Numbered from the stretch's first letter, positions 24,812 to 34,126 are shown. The stretch is DNA of 64,000 nt from Methanoculleus formosensis (GCF_025384765.1 NZ_VHLL01000003.1:1-64000), one strand, 5' to 3'. The notes: generated from the letters alone by a model not told the origin. Numbers and translations: made by a program.

Positions 24812-26037
24812 CAGTTCTCCAGTTTCTCCAGCTGCTCGCAGAGCAGCGGGAGGAACGTCCCCGCATCGCTCACGACACCGATCGCCTGCATCGTGCCCCT
24901 ATCCATCAGCTTCGTCACCGATGCGGGGTTGATGTCGACGCAGACGGTCTTGACGTACGAGGGGAGGCAGTTCCCGACGGCGATCGAGTGGAGGAGCGTT
25001 CCCACCATCACCACCATCCCGAGGTCGTGGATGTGGCGGCGCATGGTGTCCTGCGCCTCGACGACGTCCGTGATCGTGTCGGGGAGCGGGCCGTCGTCCC
25101 GGATGGAGCCGGCGAGCACGAACGGGACGTCCTTCTTCACGCACTCATACATGATCCCGCCGGTGACGAGCGCCTGGTCGACCGCGTTCTTGATGGAGCC
25201 TGCCCGCATGATCTCGCTGATGGCGCGGATATGGTGCTTGTGCCCGCCGGTGACGAGCGTCCCGGTCTTGACGTTCATCCCGAGCGACGTGCCGAAGAGG
25301 TTGGCCTCGATATCGTGGGTGGCGAGCGCGTTCCCCGCAAAGAGCACATCAATGTAGCCTTCACGGATCATCGTTGCGAGGGCGTCGGCCGCTCCGGTAT
25401 GGACGATGGCAGGGCCGCCGACGAGCGCAATCTTCTCGCCTTTCCTCTTCGACCTCAGGATCTCGCGGGCGATCTTTGCGATGAGCGCCTCGCTCGGCCG
25501 CTCGGATGAGACGGTGCCGTGCATGAACTCAAACGTGCTGACCTTCCTCGGCCGCTCGGGGTAGACCACGCGAACCCCGGTCTCGCTGACCACGACCGCA
25601 TCCCCTGCCTTGATCTTCGCTATCGGGGTGCAGATCGCCCGCACCTCCTTCTCATCGACCACGATGTGGCAGTCCATCTCGATGCGCTCGACGGGCAGCC
25701 ATTCGTCCCGGTATTTTACGAAGGTCGGATGATTGGTGGTCGAGTAGAACCCTTTCGGCAGGATCCTGTCGCCCTCTGCCGGTACGAGGGTGACGTCGCC
25801 GATCTCGGGGGCGCGTGCGCCGAGCCGGTGCAGTTCGGAGAGGATGGCGTCGAGCAGGTGATCGTCGGGCGCCGTCACGCGCAGGTGTGCGTAACTCGTG
25901 TCCGTCTTCTGTTTCCCGACATTGAACGTGAGGATCTCGAATTCTCCCCCCATATCCATGATCCTGTCAAACACCAGGGTCATGACGCCCGAATCGATGA
26001 TATGGCCTTCCAGTTCGATTTCCCGGCAGGGTTCCAT
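24808..26037 (-). CDS. archaeal ornithine cyclodeaminase family (TIGR00300, LOR/SDH domain)
   Basis: The protein has 409 residues. The N-terminal LOR/SDH bifunctional-type domain (about 1-110) begins REIELEGHIIDSGVM, and the C-terminal NAD-binding region includes VGGPAIVHTGAADAL and FAGNALATHDIEANLFGTSLG in pieces. A Methanococcus member of this family was reported as an ornithine cyclodeaminase making proline from ornithine; that assignment is carried over here by family only. It sits upstream of cobY with about 90 bases between and is probably a separate unit. Confidence 0.75.
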   Translation of the reverse strand: MEPCREIELEGHIIDSGVMTLVFDRIMDMGGEFEILTFNVGKQKTDTSYAHLRVTAPDDHLLDAILSELHRLGARAPEIGDVTLVPAEGDRILPKGFYSTTNHPTFVKYRDEWLPVERIEMDCHIVVDEKEVRAICTPIAKIKAGDAVVVSETGVRVVYPERPRKVSTFEFMHGTVSSERPSEALIAKIAREILRSKRKGEKIALVGGPAIVHTGAADALATMIREGYIDVLFAGNALATHDIEANLFGTSLGMNVKTGTLVTGGHKHHIRAISEIMRAGSIKNAVDQALVTGGIMYECVKKDVPFVLAGSIRDDGPLPDTITDVVEAQDTMRRHIHDLGMVVMVGTLLHSIAVGNCLPSYVKTVCVDINPASVTKLMDRGTMQAIGVVSDAGTFLPLLCEQLEKLENC

Positions 26038-26128
26038 GTTATAAGGGTGGGTGATAGTCCGATAATACAGTTTCCCCGGTTACGGCCGAACTTCAAAACC
26101 GTATGTGCCGCTTCGCCCACAGGGAGCC

Positions 26129-26734
26129 CTACGCACTTCGCTTCCGGCAGAGATACTCCTGGACCAACGCCAGTTCCTCGCGGGTGTTGACGTTGAAGGC
26201 AAGCCGTCGGTCGTGCAGGAGAAGTTGCAGTTCGTCCTGGGCCGCACCGGAACCGCCCGCCGTCAGGATATTGATCCCGGCGGGGCAGGCCGGGACGCCG
26301 TCGACCGCTTCCGCGTACCGGGTGCGGCAGCCGTGTTCCTCGCAGAGGGCGCGGGGCACCCACGTCGAGCATGCCGGCGTTCCCCCCCGGCGCCAGGCGT
26401 CCTCGACGGCGGTGACGATATCGGGCGCAAGGCAGGGGAGGTCGGAGACGCAGGTGAAGAAGGGCATTCCTTCTCCCTCCAGGTCTGCCGCAGCGGCGTT
26501 GATGTCTTCGATGTAACCGAGCCCCTCCGCCTCGTACAGCGCGACCCCCTGCGCCCGGCACCAGTTCTTGGTGAACGGCGTCCGGTGCGAGGCGACCACG
26601 ACCACCTCGTGGCCTGCAGCCGTGAAGGCGTCGATGACGTAGGAGAGCATCGGCCGTCCGCAGATGGTGACCAGGGGTTTCTCACCCATCCGGAGACGGG
26701 TGCCCTGCCCCCCGGCCATGATCAGGGCAAGCAT
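26129..26734 (-). CDS. cobY: adenosylcobinamide-phosphate guanylyltransferase CobY
   Basis: A nucleotidyltransferase of 201 residues. The N-terminal MAGGQGTRLRMGEKPL is the NTP-binding signature, and FTCVSDLPCLAP holds the metal-binding Asp. CobY is the non-orthologous archaeal replacement of CobU and activates adenosylcobinamide phosphate with GTP in cobalamin assembly. Its start overlaps the end of the upstream cobD by 13 bases, which supports the assignment and indicates an operon cobD-cobY. Confidence 0.85.
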   Translation of the reverse strand: MLALIMAGGQGTRLRMGEKPLVTICGRPMLSYVIDAFTAAGHEVVVVASHRTPFTKNWCRAQGVALYEAEGLGYIEDINAAAADLEGEGMPFFTCVSDLPCLAPDIVTAVEDAWRRGGTPACSTWVPRALCEEHGCRTRYAEAVDGVPACPAGINILTAGGSGAAQDELQLLLHDRRLAFNVNTREELALVQEYLCRKRSA

Positions 26735-27720
26735 GCTTCGAGCGCCTCGATGAGTTGCCTGTTCTCTTCATGGGTCCTGACGGCCACGCGGATGTGACGG
26801 GGAAGCCCGAACGACCGGCAGTCCCGGACAAGGATGCCGCGGGAAAGGAGCCGCTCAACGAGCACTTCCGCCTCGATCGGGACTTCGATGAGGATATAGT
26901 TCGCAGAGGGGGGCGCATACCCGAGATCGAGAGCGTCCAGGCGGCTGCAGAGCCAGGCCCGCTCCCGGGCAATCCGCTCCCGCGACTCCTCGAGGAGGTC
27001 GTAGTGCCGGAAAGCCTCGATCGCGAACGACTCGGCGAACGCGTTCACCGTCCAGGGAAGGCGCACCGTCTCCACCTTCTCGATGAGATCAGGCGCGCCG
27101 AAGGCATAGCCGAACCGGATGCCCGGCACGGCGAAGCTCTTCGTGAGGGAGCGCAGCAAAAAGAGGTTCTCGCGCGAGACGTCGACAACGCTCTGGGCCG
27201 GGTCGGAGAGTTCGATGAAGGCTTCGTCGAGGAAGAGGTACGCTCCCTCTCCGGCGACCCCATCGAGCAGCCGGAGGACCTCCGCCCGACTCAGAAGTTC
27301 CCCGGTGGGGTTGTTCGGGTTGCAGAGGAACCGGACGGCAGCCCCGTTCTCATCCGCCGTGCACCGGGCACCTGCAAGCCTCACCGCCATCCCGTACTCG
27401 GCGAACGTCGGTGACTCGATATAGGCGGTATCGTCGGTCCCGAGCACGGCAGAACAGAACGCGCGAATCAACTCGACGGAACCGTTGCCGACGGCGACCT
27501 CTGCGGCATCGCGACCGAACGTCCTCCCTATTTCCTCTTTGAGCGTCACATAACGGTCGTCGGGGTAATCTTTCAGCGCCGAAACGTCCGGAGTCCAGGG
27601 GATAGCCGGAGGATACGGATTCACGTTAGCACTGAAATCAAGCAGCTCGCCCCTCTTCCGGGTGCGGTGCCAGCGCACCCGACCGCCATGTTCCGCCCTT
27701 TTGGGAAGATTATCTCTCAT
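26722..27720 (-). CDS. cobD: threonine-phosphate decarboxylase-type aminotransferase (CobD)
   Basis: A class I/II PLP enzyme of 332 residues. The N-terminal HGGRVRW and DFSANVNPYPP are the CobD signature that separates it from histidinol-phosphate aminotransferase. NPNNPTGELL contacts PLP and LTKSFAVPGIRFGY holds the Schiff-base lysine. CobD decarboxylates L-threonine O-3-phosphate to aminopropanol phosphate for the cobalamin nucleotide loop. It overlaps cobY, which works in the same pathway. HisC remains an alternative from sequence alone, but the context argues against it. Confidence 0.8.
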   Translation of the reverse strand: MRDNLPKRAEHGGRVRWHRTRKRGELLDFSANVNPYPPAIPWTPDVSALKDYPDDRYVTLKEEIGRTFGRDAAEVAVGNGSVELIRAFCSAVLGTDDTAYIESPTFAEYGMAVRLAGARCTADENGAAVRFLCNPNNPTGELLSRAEVLRLLDGVAGEGAYLFLDEAFIELSDPAQSVVDVSRENLFLLRSLTKSFAVPGIRFGYAFGAPDLIEKVETVRLPWTVNAFAESFAIEAFRHYDLLEESRERIARERAWLCSRLDALDLGYAPPSANYILIEVPIEAEVLVERLLSRGILVRDCRSFGLPRHIRVAVRTHEENRQLIEALEACLP

Positions 27721-27800
27721 ATTCGTGGCAACTCTTTGAGGATACGTTGTCGGCTGCTATCCATAAAATCGTTATGCCGGACAAAATTTCATATCGATAA

Positions 27801-27810
27801 GTATATATAC
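27801..27810. promoter_or_regulatory. palindromic TATA element between cobD and cdrS
   Basis: GTATATATAC is its own reverse complement and lies 80 bases from cobD and about 110 from the cdrS-like start, so it could serve either or both directions. Three GTC(A/T)GA(C/T) boxes lie downstream toward cdrS. Confidence 0.5.
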
Positions 27811-27842
27811 CATACTGATATTATTATGCTTTATCTGATGCA

Positions 27843-27904
27843 GTCAGACGTGAAGGTAACGATTGTCTGACAATTGGCCGACAAGGGGCAGCCACATGTC
27901 AGAT
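27843..27904 (+). promoter_or_regulatory. candidate operator: three GTCWGAY boxes, one in a 13-bp palindrome
   Basis: GTCAGAC (27843), GTCTGAC (27865) and GTCAGAT (27898) are spaced 22 and 33 bases apart, that is about two and three helical turns. The middle one lies in ATTGTC-T-GACAAT (27862-27874), a perfect 6-bp inverted repeat. The position between TATA and the RHH gene suggests autoregulation by its product; this is inference. Confidence 0.45.
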
Positions 27905-27917
27905 ATGAGTGATTGAA

Positions 27918-28097
27918 ATGATGGATCGGATAACAATCAGATTGCCACGGCAACAGGTCGAGATGCTCGAGAAGCTGGTGGAAGCTGGCGAATTCCCCAC
28001 GGTATCGGAGGCTGTGCGGTATTCAGTCAGGGCGCTTCTCGAAAGGCATGGAAACCGTGTTCTACGTGAAGCCGACCAGATTTCATTCAAAGTTTAG
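27918..28097 (+). CDS. CdrS-like ribbon-helix-helix regulator upstream of ftsZ
   Basis: A protein of 59 residues with a CopG/MetJ ribbon-helix-helix fold: [18 protein letters not shown] (strand and helix 1), then [18 protein letters not shown] (turn and helix 2). Pattern and position resemble CdrS, the short RHH factor co-transcribed with ftsZ2 in haloarchaea and shown there to control cell division. It ends 11 bases before the ftsZ ATG, whose GGAGGT lies in the gap, so co-transcription is nearly certain. An upstream GTG at 27909 is the alternative start. Confidence 0.8.
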   Translation: MMDRITIRLPRQQVEMLEKLVEAGEFPTVSEAVRYSVRALLERHGNRVLREADQISFKV

Positions 28098-28108
28098 GAG
28101 GTATATCG

Positions 28109-29233
28109 ATGCAGACGATCATCAACGAAGCGTTAAGACACGCGGAACGTGAGAAGTACCTGAAGACGGACACGGCAGATGCTGAAGACGACATCATCGG
28201 CCAGCCGCGTATCGTCATCGTAGGATGCGGCGGTGCAGGCAACAACACCGTCAACCGGCTGTACCACATGCAGGTCAGCGGTGCGGAGACGATCGCGATC
28301 AACACGGACAAGCAGCATCTGGACATGATCCAGGCCGACAAGAGGGTTCTTGTCGGCAAGTCGCTCACCAAAGGCCTTGGAGCCGGCGGGTTCCCCGACG
28401 TCGGCAGGCGTGCAGCCGAGATGGCCCGACCGACTCTGGAGGGCCTTCTCGCAGACGCCGACCTCGTCTTCATCACTGCCGGTATGGGCGGCGGTACCGG
28501 TACGGGCACCGCCCCGGTCGTCGCACAGATCGCAAAGGAGCAGGGCGCCATCGTCGTCGGCATGGTCAGCTACCCCTTCCAGGTCGAAAAAGCCAGGCTT
28601 CTCCGTGCGGAAGAGGGACTTGAGCAACTCTCGTCCGCTGCCGACTCGGTGATCGTGCTCGACAACAACCGCCTCATCAAGTACGTGCCGAACCTCCCGC
28701 TCGGTCAGGCGTTCTCGGTCATGGACCAGCTCATCGCAGAGACCGTCAAGGGCATCAGCGAAACGATCACGGAGCCTTCTCTCATCAACATCGACTACGC
28801 GGACGTCCGTGCCATCATGAGCAAGGGGGGCGTCGCCGTGATGCTCGTCGGCGAGAGCAAGCAGCAGAACAAGGCCGAGAGCGTCGTTCACGAGTGCCTC
28901 AACCACCCCCTGCTGGACATCGACTATCGCGGAGCCACAGGGAGCCTCATCCACATCACGGGCGGGAACGACCTGACCCTCCAGGACGCCGAAGAGATCG
29001 CAAGCTCCCTGACCTACGAACTCGACCCCCATGCGGACGTCATCTGGGGGGCGCGGGTGAACAGCGAGTACGAAGGAAGAGTTCGCGTCATGGCGGTCAT
29101 GACCGGAGTAAAAAGCGCACAGATCCTCGGAAGCCACCGCGCCTACGAACCTGCGACCCAGCGGTCCAGTGCACCTGCGAACAGGCGCATGGCAAGGGAC
29201 GCCCCGAGCGGCGGCCTCATAGACTTCCTCTGA
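28109..29233 (+). CDS. ftsZ: cell division GTPase FtsZ
   Basis: A tubulin-superfamily GTPase of 374 residues that forms the division ring. It has the glycine-rich [13 protein letters not shown] (about 39-51), the tubulin signature [12 protein letters not shown] (about 127-138) and the T7 synergy-loop region [15 protein letters not shown]. The C-terminus (after about 345) is short and ends [12 protein letters not shown], a plausible tail for SepF or membrane-tether binding. An excellent GGAGGT site precedes the ATG. It is encoded directly after the CdrS-like regulator. Whether it is FtsZ1 or FtsZ2 type needs a tree. Confidence 0.95.
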   Translation: MQTIINEALRHAEREKYLKTDTADAEDDIIGQPRIVIVGCGGAGNNTVNRLYHMQVSGAETIAINTDKQHLDMIQADKRVLVGKSLTKGLGAGGFPDVGRRAAEMARPTLEGLLADADLVFITAGMGGGTGTGTAPVVAQIAKEQGAIVVGMVSYPFQVEKARLLRAEEGLEQLSSAADSVIVLDNNRLIKYVPNLPLGQAFSVMDQLIAETVKGISETITEPSLINIDYADVRAIMSKGGVAVMLVGESKQQNKAESVVHECLNHPLLDIDYRGATGSLIHITGGNDLTLQDAEEIASSLTYELDPHADVIWGARVNSEYEGRVRVMAVMTGVKSAQILGSHRAYEPATQRSSAPANRRMARDAPSGGLIDFL

Positions 29234-29593
29234 AATCCCCTACCCTCTACCATATCTTTCTTAAATAGGAATCCTCCCACGGAGGCGTCCTCTGTACCCC
29301 TACGAAATACTTAAGAGTACAGATGACGTTTGAACTATAGACGTTCTTGTATAATCTCTCCAGCACGGGGTGTATTGTGCAGGGCACAGATCCATGGGGT
29401 CTGCGTTTGCCAAAGTACCGGGGTTGAACACATGAGCAGACAGATGAACGACGGTCTCGATCACCGGGTCCGGGAAGCGTCTTTTCTTGTGGTGTGGCCG
29501 CTACACGAGCCTCCGGCATCTTACAGCATACAGGAGCGGCCTTTTGCTGGCGGGGATATGAGACAGGTACCGAATGTCGAGGATTGGTAAAGA
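29234..29593. other. intergenic region, 360 bases
   Basis: It contains the small hairpin CCTCC-CAC-GGAGG (29274-29286) soon after ftsZ and AT-rich promoter-like DNA (GAAATACTTAAGAG, 29304-29317). No gene is supported. The sequence GAGGATTGG just before 29594 serves as a ribosome-binding site. Confidence 0.45.
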
Positions 29594-30454
29594 ATGCTGA
29601 ACGATCTGATTGAAAAGAGAAAAAAAGTCCTTGCGGAGTCTGAACAGCACAAAGACCGGCGCAACGAGTTGAACGCGCTTGCCAGCAAAAATGCCCGGGA
29701 ACGCAACTCATTGAACGGCCAGACCCGCGAATTCGTCGAGGAGGCGCAGCAGCACAAGGAGCAGCGGGATAAGATCAATGAAGAAGTCCAGGCGCTGAAA
29801 GACCAGAGAAACGAGTATAACGACAAGGCGAACGTGCTTTTCGAAGAGATCGAGTCCTTCAAGCGAGAGCACGGCAACCTCCAGAACCGGGGCACCAAGG
29901 AACTGCAGAAGCAGATCGAGCACCTGGAGTTCAAGCAGCAGACCGAGGTCTACAGCACCGACAAAGAGCGCGAACTGATCGAGAAGATCAAGCAGCTCAA
30001 GGCGGCGGCGAAGGACCAGGAGGCCGAGCTTGAACAGAACAAGGAGATGCGGACGAAACTCACCGATGCCCGCGAGTTTCGCAGGCTGGCCTCCGAGATC
30101 CACAAGGATGTCACCGAGAAGGCCGAGGCCGCACAGCAGCACCACGACCTGATGGTGGAGTCCTACCGGAAGGCCGACAAGTCCCGCGAAGAGGCCGACC
30201 AGGCCCACCAGCAGTTCGTCGAGGCCCAGGAGGCTGCGGACGAGGAGCACAAGCAGTTCATCGCCTGCCAGAAGGAACTCCGCGACTACGACAAGGTCAT
30301 CTCGGGTCTCCGGAAGAAGACCAAGAAGACCAAAGTCACCAAAGAGCAGAAGGCCGTCAGGAAAGAGGCGGAACGTGTCTTCCAGCAGTTCCGTGACGGT
30401 GAGAAGATCACGACCGACGATCTGCTCCTGCTTCAGCGTGCAAAACTCATCTAA
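29594..30454 (+). CDS. long coiled-coil protein, COG1340 type
   Basis: The 286 residues are almost entirely predicted coiled coil, rich in Glu, Lys and Gln, with heptad-like repeats (KRKKVLAESEQHKDRRNEL, KDQRNEYNDKANVLFEEIE and so on). A short non-coil C-terminus ends FRDGEKITTDDLLLLQRAKLI. This is the widespread archaeal COG1340 family of unknown role. It is two genes from cdrS, on the same strand as ftsZ, and a cytoskeletal or division role is only a guess. A TTTTTT tract (30458-30463) follows the stop. Confidence 0.8.
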   Translation: MLNDLIEKRKKVLAESEQHKDRRNELNALASKNARERNSLNGQTREFVEEAQQHKEQRDKINEEVQALKDQRNEYNDKANVLFEEIESFKREHGNLQNRGTKELQKQIEHLEFKQQTEVYSTDKERELIEKIKQLKAAAKDQEAELEQNKEMRTKLTDAREFRRLASEIHKDVTEKAEAAQQHHDLMVESYRKADKSREEADQAHQQFVEAQEAADEEHKQFIACQKELRDYDKVISGLRKKTKKTKVTKEQKAVRKEAERVFQQFRDGEKITTDDLLLLQRAKLI

Positions 30455-30509
30455 TACTTTTTTACCGCGCCGCAAATCATTTAATAGATCAGAGGCGATG
30501 TTTTACTGA

Positions 30510-31634
30510 ATGGCAAAAGAGCGGACGCTTGTCCTCTGTGTCGATCGTGATGACGATCTCGGGTTTAAAGCCAAGATCGATGGTCCCATCGTGGGCAGAG
30601 AGGCGTGCCTCCATGCAGCGACGTCGCTCGCCCTGGCCGATCCCGAGGACTCCGACGTCAACGCCATCTTCGAGACGATCAAACTCCACGACGAACTCAT
30701 CGAGCGGGGAGAAGAAGTCGCCGTCGCCGTCATATGCGGCAACCACATGAACCTGCTCGAGGGCGATCGCCGGGTAGCGTCCAGTCTCGATGCAATCCTC
30801 TCCGCAACGGGTTCTACATCCTGCATCATCGTGACGGACGGAGCCGAGGACGAGTACGTCCTGCCGATCATCCAGTCCCGGGTGCCGGTCAGCAGCGTGC
30901 GGAGGGTCGTGGTCAACCAGATGCCGAACCTCGAGGGGACGTATTACATCTTGAGACGCCTTCTCGACGACCCGAAGGTCTCGAAGATCGTGCTCGTGCC
31001 GGTCGGCCTCGCGATGCTCCTCTATGCCGTGGGATACCTCCTTGGGTACCCCGAGGGTGCGACCATCGTCGTCGTCGGTGTCATCGGCACCTACCTGCTC
31101 TTCAAGGGTATCGGGATAGACGAGATCTTCGGCTACCTGATCACCTCACTGAAAGCGTCGCTCCACGGCGGGAGGTTCACGTTCGTATCCTACATCGCCG
31201 CGATACTGCTCAGTATCGTCGGGGTCATTCTCGGGCTCATAAGCCTCCTCGAATACTACTCCCCGTTCGGTATCGTCATCCAGATGCTCGCCTTCATCTA
31301 CGGTGCCGTCGCCTGGTTCACCGCAGCCGGCCTCGTGGCATCGGTAGGAAAGATCATCGACATCTACCTGAACGAACGCGGGGCCATCCAGCGGGTGGTT
31401 GCCCTGCCGTTCTTCATCCTGGCGATCGGCGCCATCGCCTACGGGGCAAGCGTCTACATCCTCTCGATCAGCAGCGAGATCTCCGGGTTCCCCATAACGA
31501 GTACGAGCGGTGCGCTGTATATCGTCTTCGCGATAATCGGAGGTCTCCTCTGCGCCTTCTTCGGCGTATACCTTCAGTCGTTCCTGGGCCGCTGGGTCGG
31601 CGAACGCGAACCGATCGCGAACCGGTCGCACTGA
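30510..31634 (+). CDS. DUF373 family membrane protein
   Basis: The protein has 374 residues. The soluble N-terminal half (1-150) begins LVLCVDRDDDLG and contains AVAVICGNHMNLLEGD and IIVTDGAEDEYVLPI. The C-terminal half has six or so membrane segments from about residue 160 onward. This is the archaeal DUF373 family of unknown function, whose conserved Asp-rich N-terminus suggests metal or nucleotide binding. A TATA-like TTTAATAG lies about 30 bases before the ATG. Confidence 0.85.
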   Translation: MAKERTLVLCVDRDDDLGFKAKIDGPIVGREACLHAATSLALADPEDSDVNAIFETIKLHDELIERGEEVAVAVICGNHMNLLEGDRRVASSLDAILSATGSTSCIIVTDGAEDEYVLPIIQSRVPVSSVRRVVVNQMPNLEGTYYILRRLLDDPKVSKIVLVPVGLAMLLYAVGYLLGYPEGATIVVVGVIGTYLLFKGIGIDEIFGYLITSLKASLHGGRFTFVSYIAAILLSIVGVILGLISLLEYYSPFGIVIQMLAFIYGAVAWFTAAGLVASVGKIIDIYLNERGAIQRVVALPFFILAIGAIAYGASVYILSISSEISGFPITSTSGALYIVFAIIGGLLCAFFGVYLQSFLGRWVGEREPIANRSH

Positions 31635-32135
31635 GAATGTAGTAGCGCCTGAGCACCTTTCAAAGCCCGCTTATCCTTTTCTCGCTGAAGATTCCCGGTC
31701 TCTGCTCTCGACGCCGCTACGGCAATCATGTTCGACGGCAGCCCGACCCTCCCCGGTCGGCGCAGTGAGGAAGCGTTTTTCAGGTTCGAGGAGGACGATC
31801 TCATCATCGGGCCGTTGGGACGACGGCGGCTACTACCATGCTCCGCCCCTCCTGACGGCACCCATCGAGTTCTCGACCCACGTGACGCAACGGCCCGATA
31901 CGACACCACAGACCTCCTGCCCCCCTTCTCGAGCCCCGGTACGACGTCGGCACGACGACCGGCCAGAATACCTTTGCTGCGAGGTAACATTCTCCCTGAA
32001 AGACTCTCATCTCGACCACTACGTCGTCGCGGGGACAGGGCTGTTGCCGCAGGCATGAACGCGGCCGTAACACCGCATTCAACAAACCTACCGGTAGCGT
32101 CACAAAAGCGGCATCGCAATCAGGTCTACCGACGG
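31635..32135. other. intergenic region without a convincing gene
   Basis: This is about 500 bases between a rightward gene and the 3' end of a leftward gene. Overlapping frames exist on both strands (for example 31728-32657 plus and 31574-32119 minus), but their composition is Arg/Ser/Pro-rich and none has a motif or a good start. It may be decayed coding DNA. Confidence 0.4.
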
Positions 32136-32579
32136 TCAGGCAAAATAGCCGAGTCCATCGGGGAGTTCGCTGATGTTCTCGTAGTGTTTGGCGTCCCCGG
32201 AGACAACAATGGTGAGCGAGGGCACGACCACGCCGAAACGGTGAGCGGGAAACCAGTACGACCCCTGCCCATAATCGTTCGACGCGTCCTTCACGCGCAC
32301 CTCAATTCGTTCGAGATCGAGGTGCTGAACGCTGGCATCGTTGAAGTTCAGTATCTCGAGCGCCTTCTGTCTCAGATCGGATTTCCCAAGGAGGAGAACG
32401 AGAAACCCGATGCCGTCGTCTATCGTATAGTTCATGGTGACGACGGCATCCGCCTTCTCCAGCCGGACGGTGACGTCTTTGACGGTGATGTAACTGTACC
32501 GCTCCTCGCTCGCCGCCACCGCGGGAACAATGAGAAGCGCTACCAGCATCAACACCATGCCGACCGCCAACCGTTTCAT
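32136..32579 (-). CDS. small secreted protein of unknown function
   Basis: The product has 147 residues with a clear signal peptide (MKRLAVGMVLMLVALLIVPAVAA) and a beta-rich mature part (YSYITVKDVTVRLEKADAVV). Alternating hydrophobic strands and the ending YENISELPDGLGYFA suggest an extracytoplasmic beta domain. I do not recognise the family. TATA-like DNA (ATAATATAGCGTATATAG, 32579-32596) lies immediately upstream. It follows albA on the same strand with a hairpin between, so it is probably a separate transcript. Confidence 0.65.
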   Translation of the reverse strand: MKRLAVGMVLMLVALLIVPAVAASEERYSYITVKDVTVRLEKADAVVTMNYTIDDGIGFLVLLLGKSDLRQKALEILNFNDASVQHLDLERIEVRVKDASNDYGQGSYWFPAHRFGVVVPSLTIVVSGDAKHYENISELPDGLGYFA

Positions 32580-32672
32580 AATATAGCGTATATAGTGCGG
32601 CTCATAAAGCCTTTATGGTTGACCCCCTCAAAATCGCCCATATACGTGACCGTCTGACAGATTGGGCGCGCA

Positions 32673-32715
32673 TGAGAGGTTTTTCGGCGCGGGAGCACCC
32701 AAGAAAAACCTCTCA
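32673..32715 (-). terminator. 13-bp hairpin downstream of albA
   Basis: TGAGAGGTTTTTC (32673-32685) and GAAAAACCTCTCA (32703-32715) are perfect reverse complements around a 17-base loop. Read on the minus strand it lies about 70 bases after the albA stop and includes a T5 run, so a terminator or 3' processing structure for the albA operon is likely. Confidence 0.55.
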
Positions 32716-32784
32716 AGCGAAGAGGTTCCATCGACACCCGGCCGCTACGCTCCCCGGTGGGCATCAAAAAAGTGCTTCGGATTC

Positions 32785-33060
32785 TCACTTCGCATGAGCG
32801 AGGACAATCTCGATGCTTGACACGTTGGTTTTGCCGGTGTCGGTGTCGATCATCTCCGTCGACGTGAAGATCTCTTTCTTGTCAACGTTTGCAAGGAACC
32901 GGTTGAGCGCGATCTCCGCCGTATCGACCGCACGTGAGATTGCCTTCCCCCTGGCCTTGATCGCGACTTCCTCCGCTCCGTTATTGAACTGGGTGACCAC
33001 CGCAAGAACATAGTTCATGACCGGTTTGTTTCCTACGAATACTGTGTTGTCCTTTATCAT
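32785..33060 (-). CDS. albA: DNA/RNA-binding protein Alba
   Basis: A chromatin protein of 91 residues. The characteristic [20 protein letters not shown] start, the [16 protein letters not shown] helix with basic residues and the C-terminal [12 protein letters not shown] match Alba of methanogens. It binds double-stranded DNA and RNA as a dimer. The Lys usually acetylated in Sulfolobus Alba lies near the N-terminus and has a counterpart at GNKPV. It is the last gene of the leftward dap-asd cluster, 13 bases after asd. Confidence 0.95.
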   Translation of the reverse strand: MIKDNTVFVGNKPVMNYVLAVVTQFNNGAEEVAIKARGKAISRAVDTAEIALNRFLANVDKKEIFTSTEMIDTDTGKTNVSSIEIVLAHAK

Positions 33061-33073
33061 TAGCCCACCTCGT

Positions 33074-34090
33074 CTAGAGATACTTCCTTGAGTATATCAG
33101 TTCTGCGTTGAGGACGGATGCGCCTGCGGCCCCACGGATGGTGTTGTGGCCGAGCGCAACGAACCGTAATCCTTCACGGATTCTCCCGACCGAGACCGTC
33201 ATGCCCCGCCCGCGGTTGCGGTCGAGCCGTGGCTGCGGACGGTCGGAGGGGTCAAGGAGCTCAACGGCCTTCTCCGGCTGTAAGGGTAGATTGCTGAACG
33301 GTGACTTAAAGTTTACGTAAGCTTTTTTCACCTCGGCAACTGACTCTGCCACGTCGACCCAGACCGCAATCGTGTGCCCGTCGATGACGGGAACCCGGTG
33401 GCAGCTTGCGCTCACGCTGAATGAGGCAGGAGTCACCTCTGACCCGTCAAACGATCCCATGATCTTCAGCGTCTCGATCTCCATCTTCTCCTCCTCAGAG
33501 CCGATGTAGGGGACGACGTTATCATAGATGTCCATGGCGGAGACGCCGGAAAACCCGCCCCCGGAGATAGCCTGCATGGTCGCTACGCGCACGTCATGGA
33601 ACTCGAACGCTCGCAGGGGTGCAAGGGCCAGCGCGAGGACGATCGTTGAGCAGTTCGGGTTCGTCACGATGAACCCCTCACGCCCGCGGTCGCGCTGGAC
33701 ATCGATCAGACCGAGATGATCCGGGTTGACCTCCGGGATCACCAGCGGAACGTCCGCGTCCATGCGGTGCGACCGGGCGTTGCTGCAAACGCCGATACCT
33801 GCATCAGCGATCTCCGTCTCAAGAGACGCCGCCGCCTCAGGAGGGAGCGCCGAGAAGACGAGATCGCAGTCCTTCAGACTCTCGACGGTTGTGGGAGTGA
33901 CGACGATATCACTGACGCTCTCCGGATACGGCGCATCGAGGCGCCAGTTGACCACCTTACCATACGGTTTCCCTGCACTCCGTTCAGAAGCGGCCAGCGT
34001 CTGGAGATGAAACCAGGGATGATCCGCCAGCAACTGAACGAAGCGCTGTCCCACCGCTCCTGTGGCACCAAGCACTCCTACATTAATCAT
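33074..34090 (-). CDS. asd: aspartate-semialdehyde dehydrogenase
   Basis: An enzyme of 338 residues that reduces aspartyl phosphate to the semialdehyde, feeding lysine, threonine and methionine synthesis. The NADP-binding [13 protein letters not shown] is at the N-terminus, the active-site Cys is in [13 protein letters not shown] (about 152), and [12 protein letters not shown] carries substrate-binding residues. The ATG at 34090 has no Shine-Dalgarno sequence. A TATA box 31 bases upstream predicts a near-leaderless message, so this gene has a promoter inside the dap cluster. Confidence 0.95.
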   Translation of the reverse strand: MINVGVLGATGAVGQRFVQLLADHPWFHLQTLAASERSAGKPYGKVVNWRLDAPYPESVSDIVVTPTTVESLKDCDLVFSALPPEAAASLETEIADAGIGVCSNARSHRMDADVPLVIPEVNPDHLGLIDVQRDRGREGFIVTNPNCSTIVLALALAPLRAFEFHDVRVATMQAISGGGFSGVSAMDIYDNVVPYIGSEEEKMEIETLKIMGSFDGSEVTPASFSVSASCHRVPVIDGHTIAVWVDVAESVAEVKKAYVNFKSPFSNLPLQPEKAVELLDPSDRPQPRLDRNRGRGMTVSVGRIREGLRFVALGHNTIRGAAGASVLNAELIYSRKYL

Positions 34091-34115
34091 AGACAAAAAT
34101 ATCTGTAGTGTAGGA

Positions 34116-34126
34116 GGTATTAAAAG
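34116..34126 (-). promoter_or_regulatory. TATA box for asd
   Basis: On the minus strand CTTTTAATACC is centred 31 bases before the asd ATG and predicts transcription start only a few bases before translation start. It would make asd-albA an independent transcript. Confidence 0.5.

Noticed and set aside
31574-32119. Frames in the region after DUF373, including MRCRFCDATGRF on the minus strand
   Set aside because: Cysteines at the start are suggestive of a zinc ribbon but the remainder is Arg/Ser-rich and overlaps DUF373; no ribosome-binding site.
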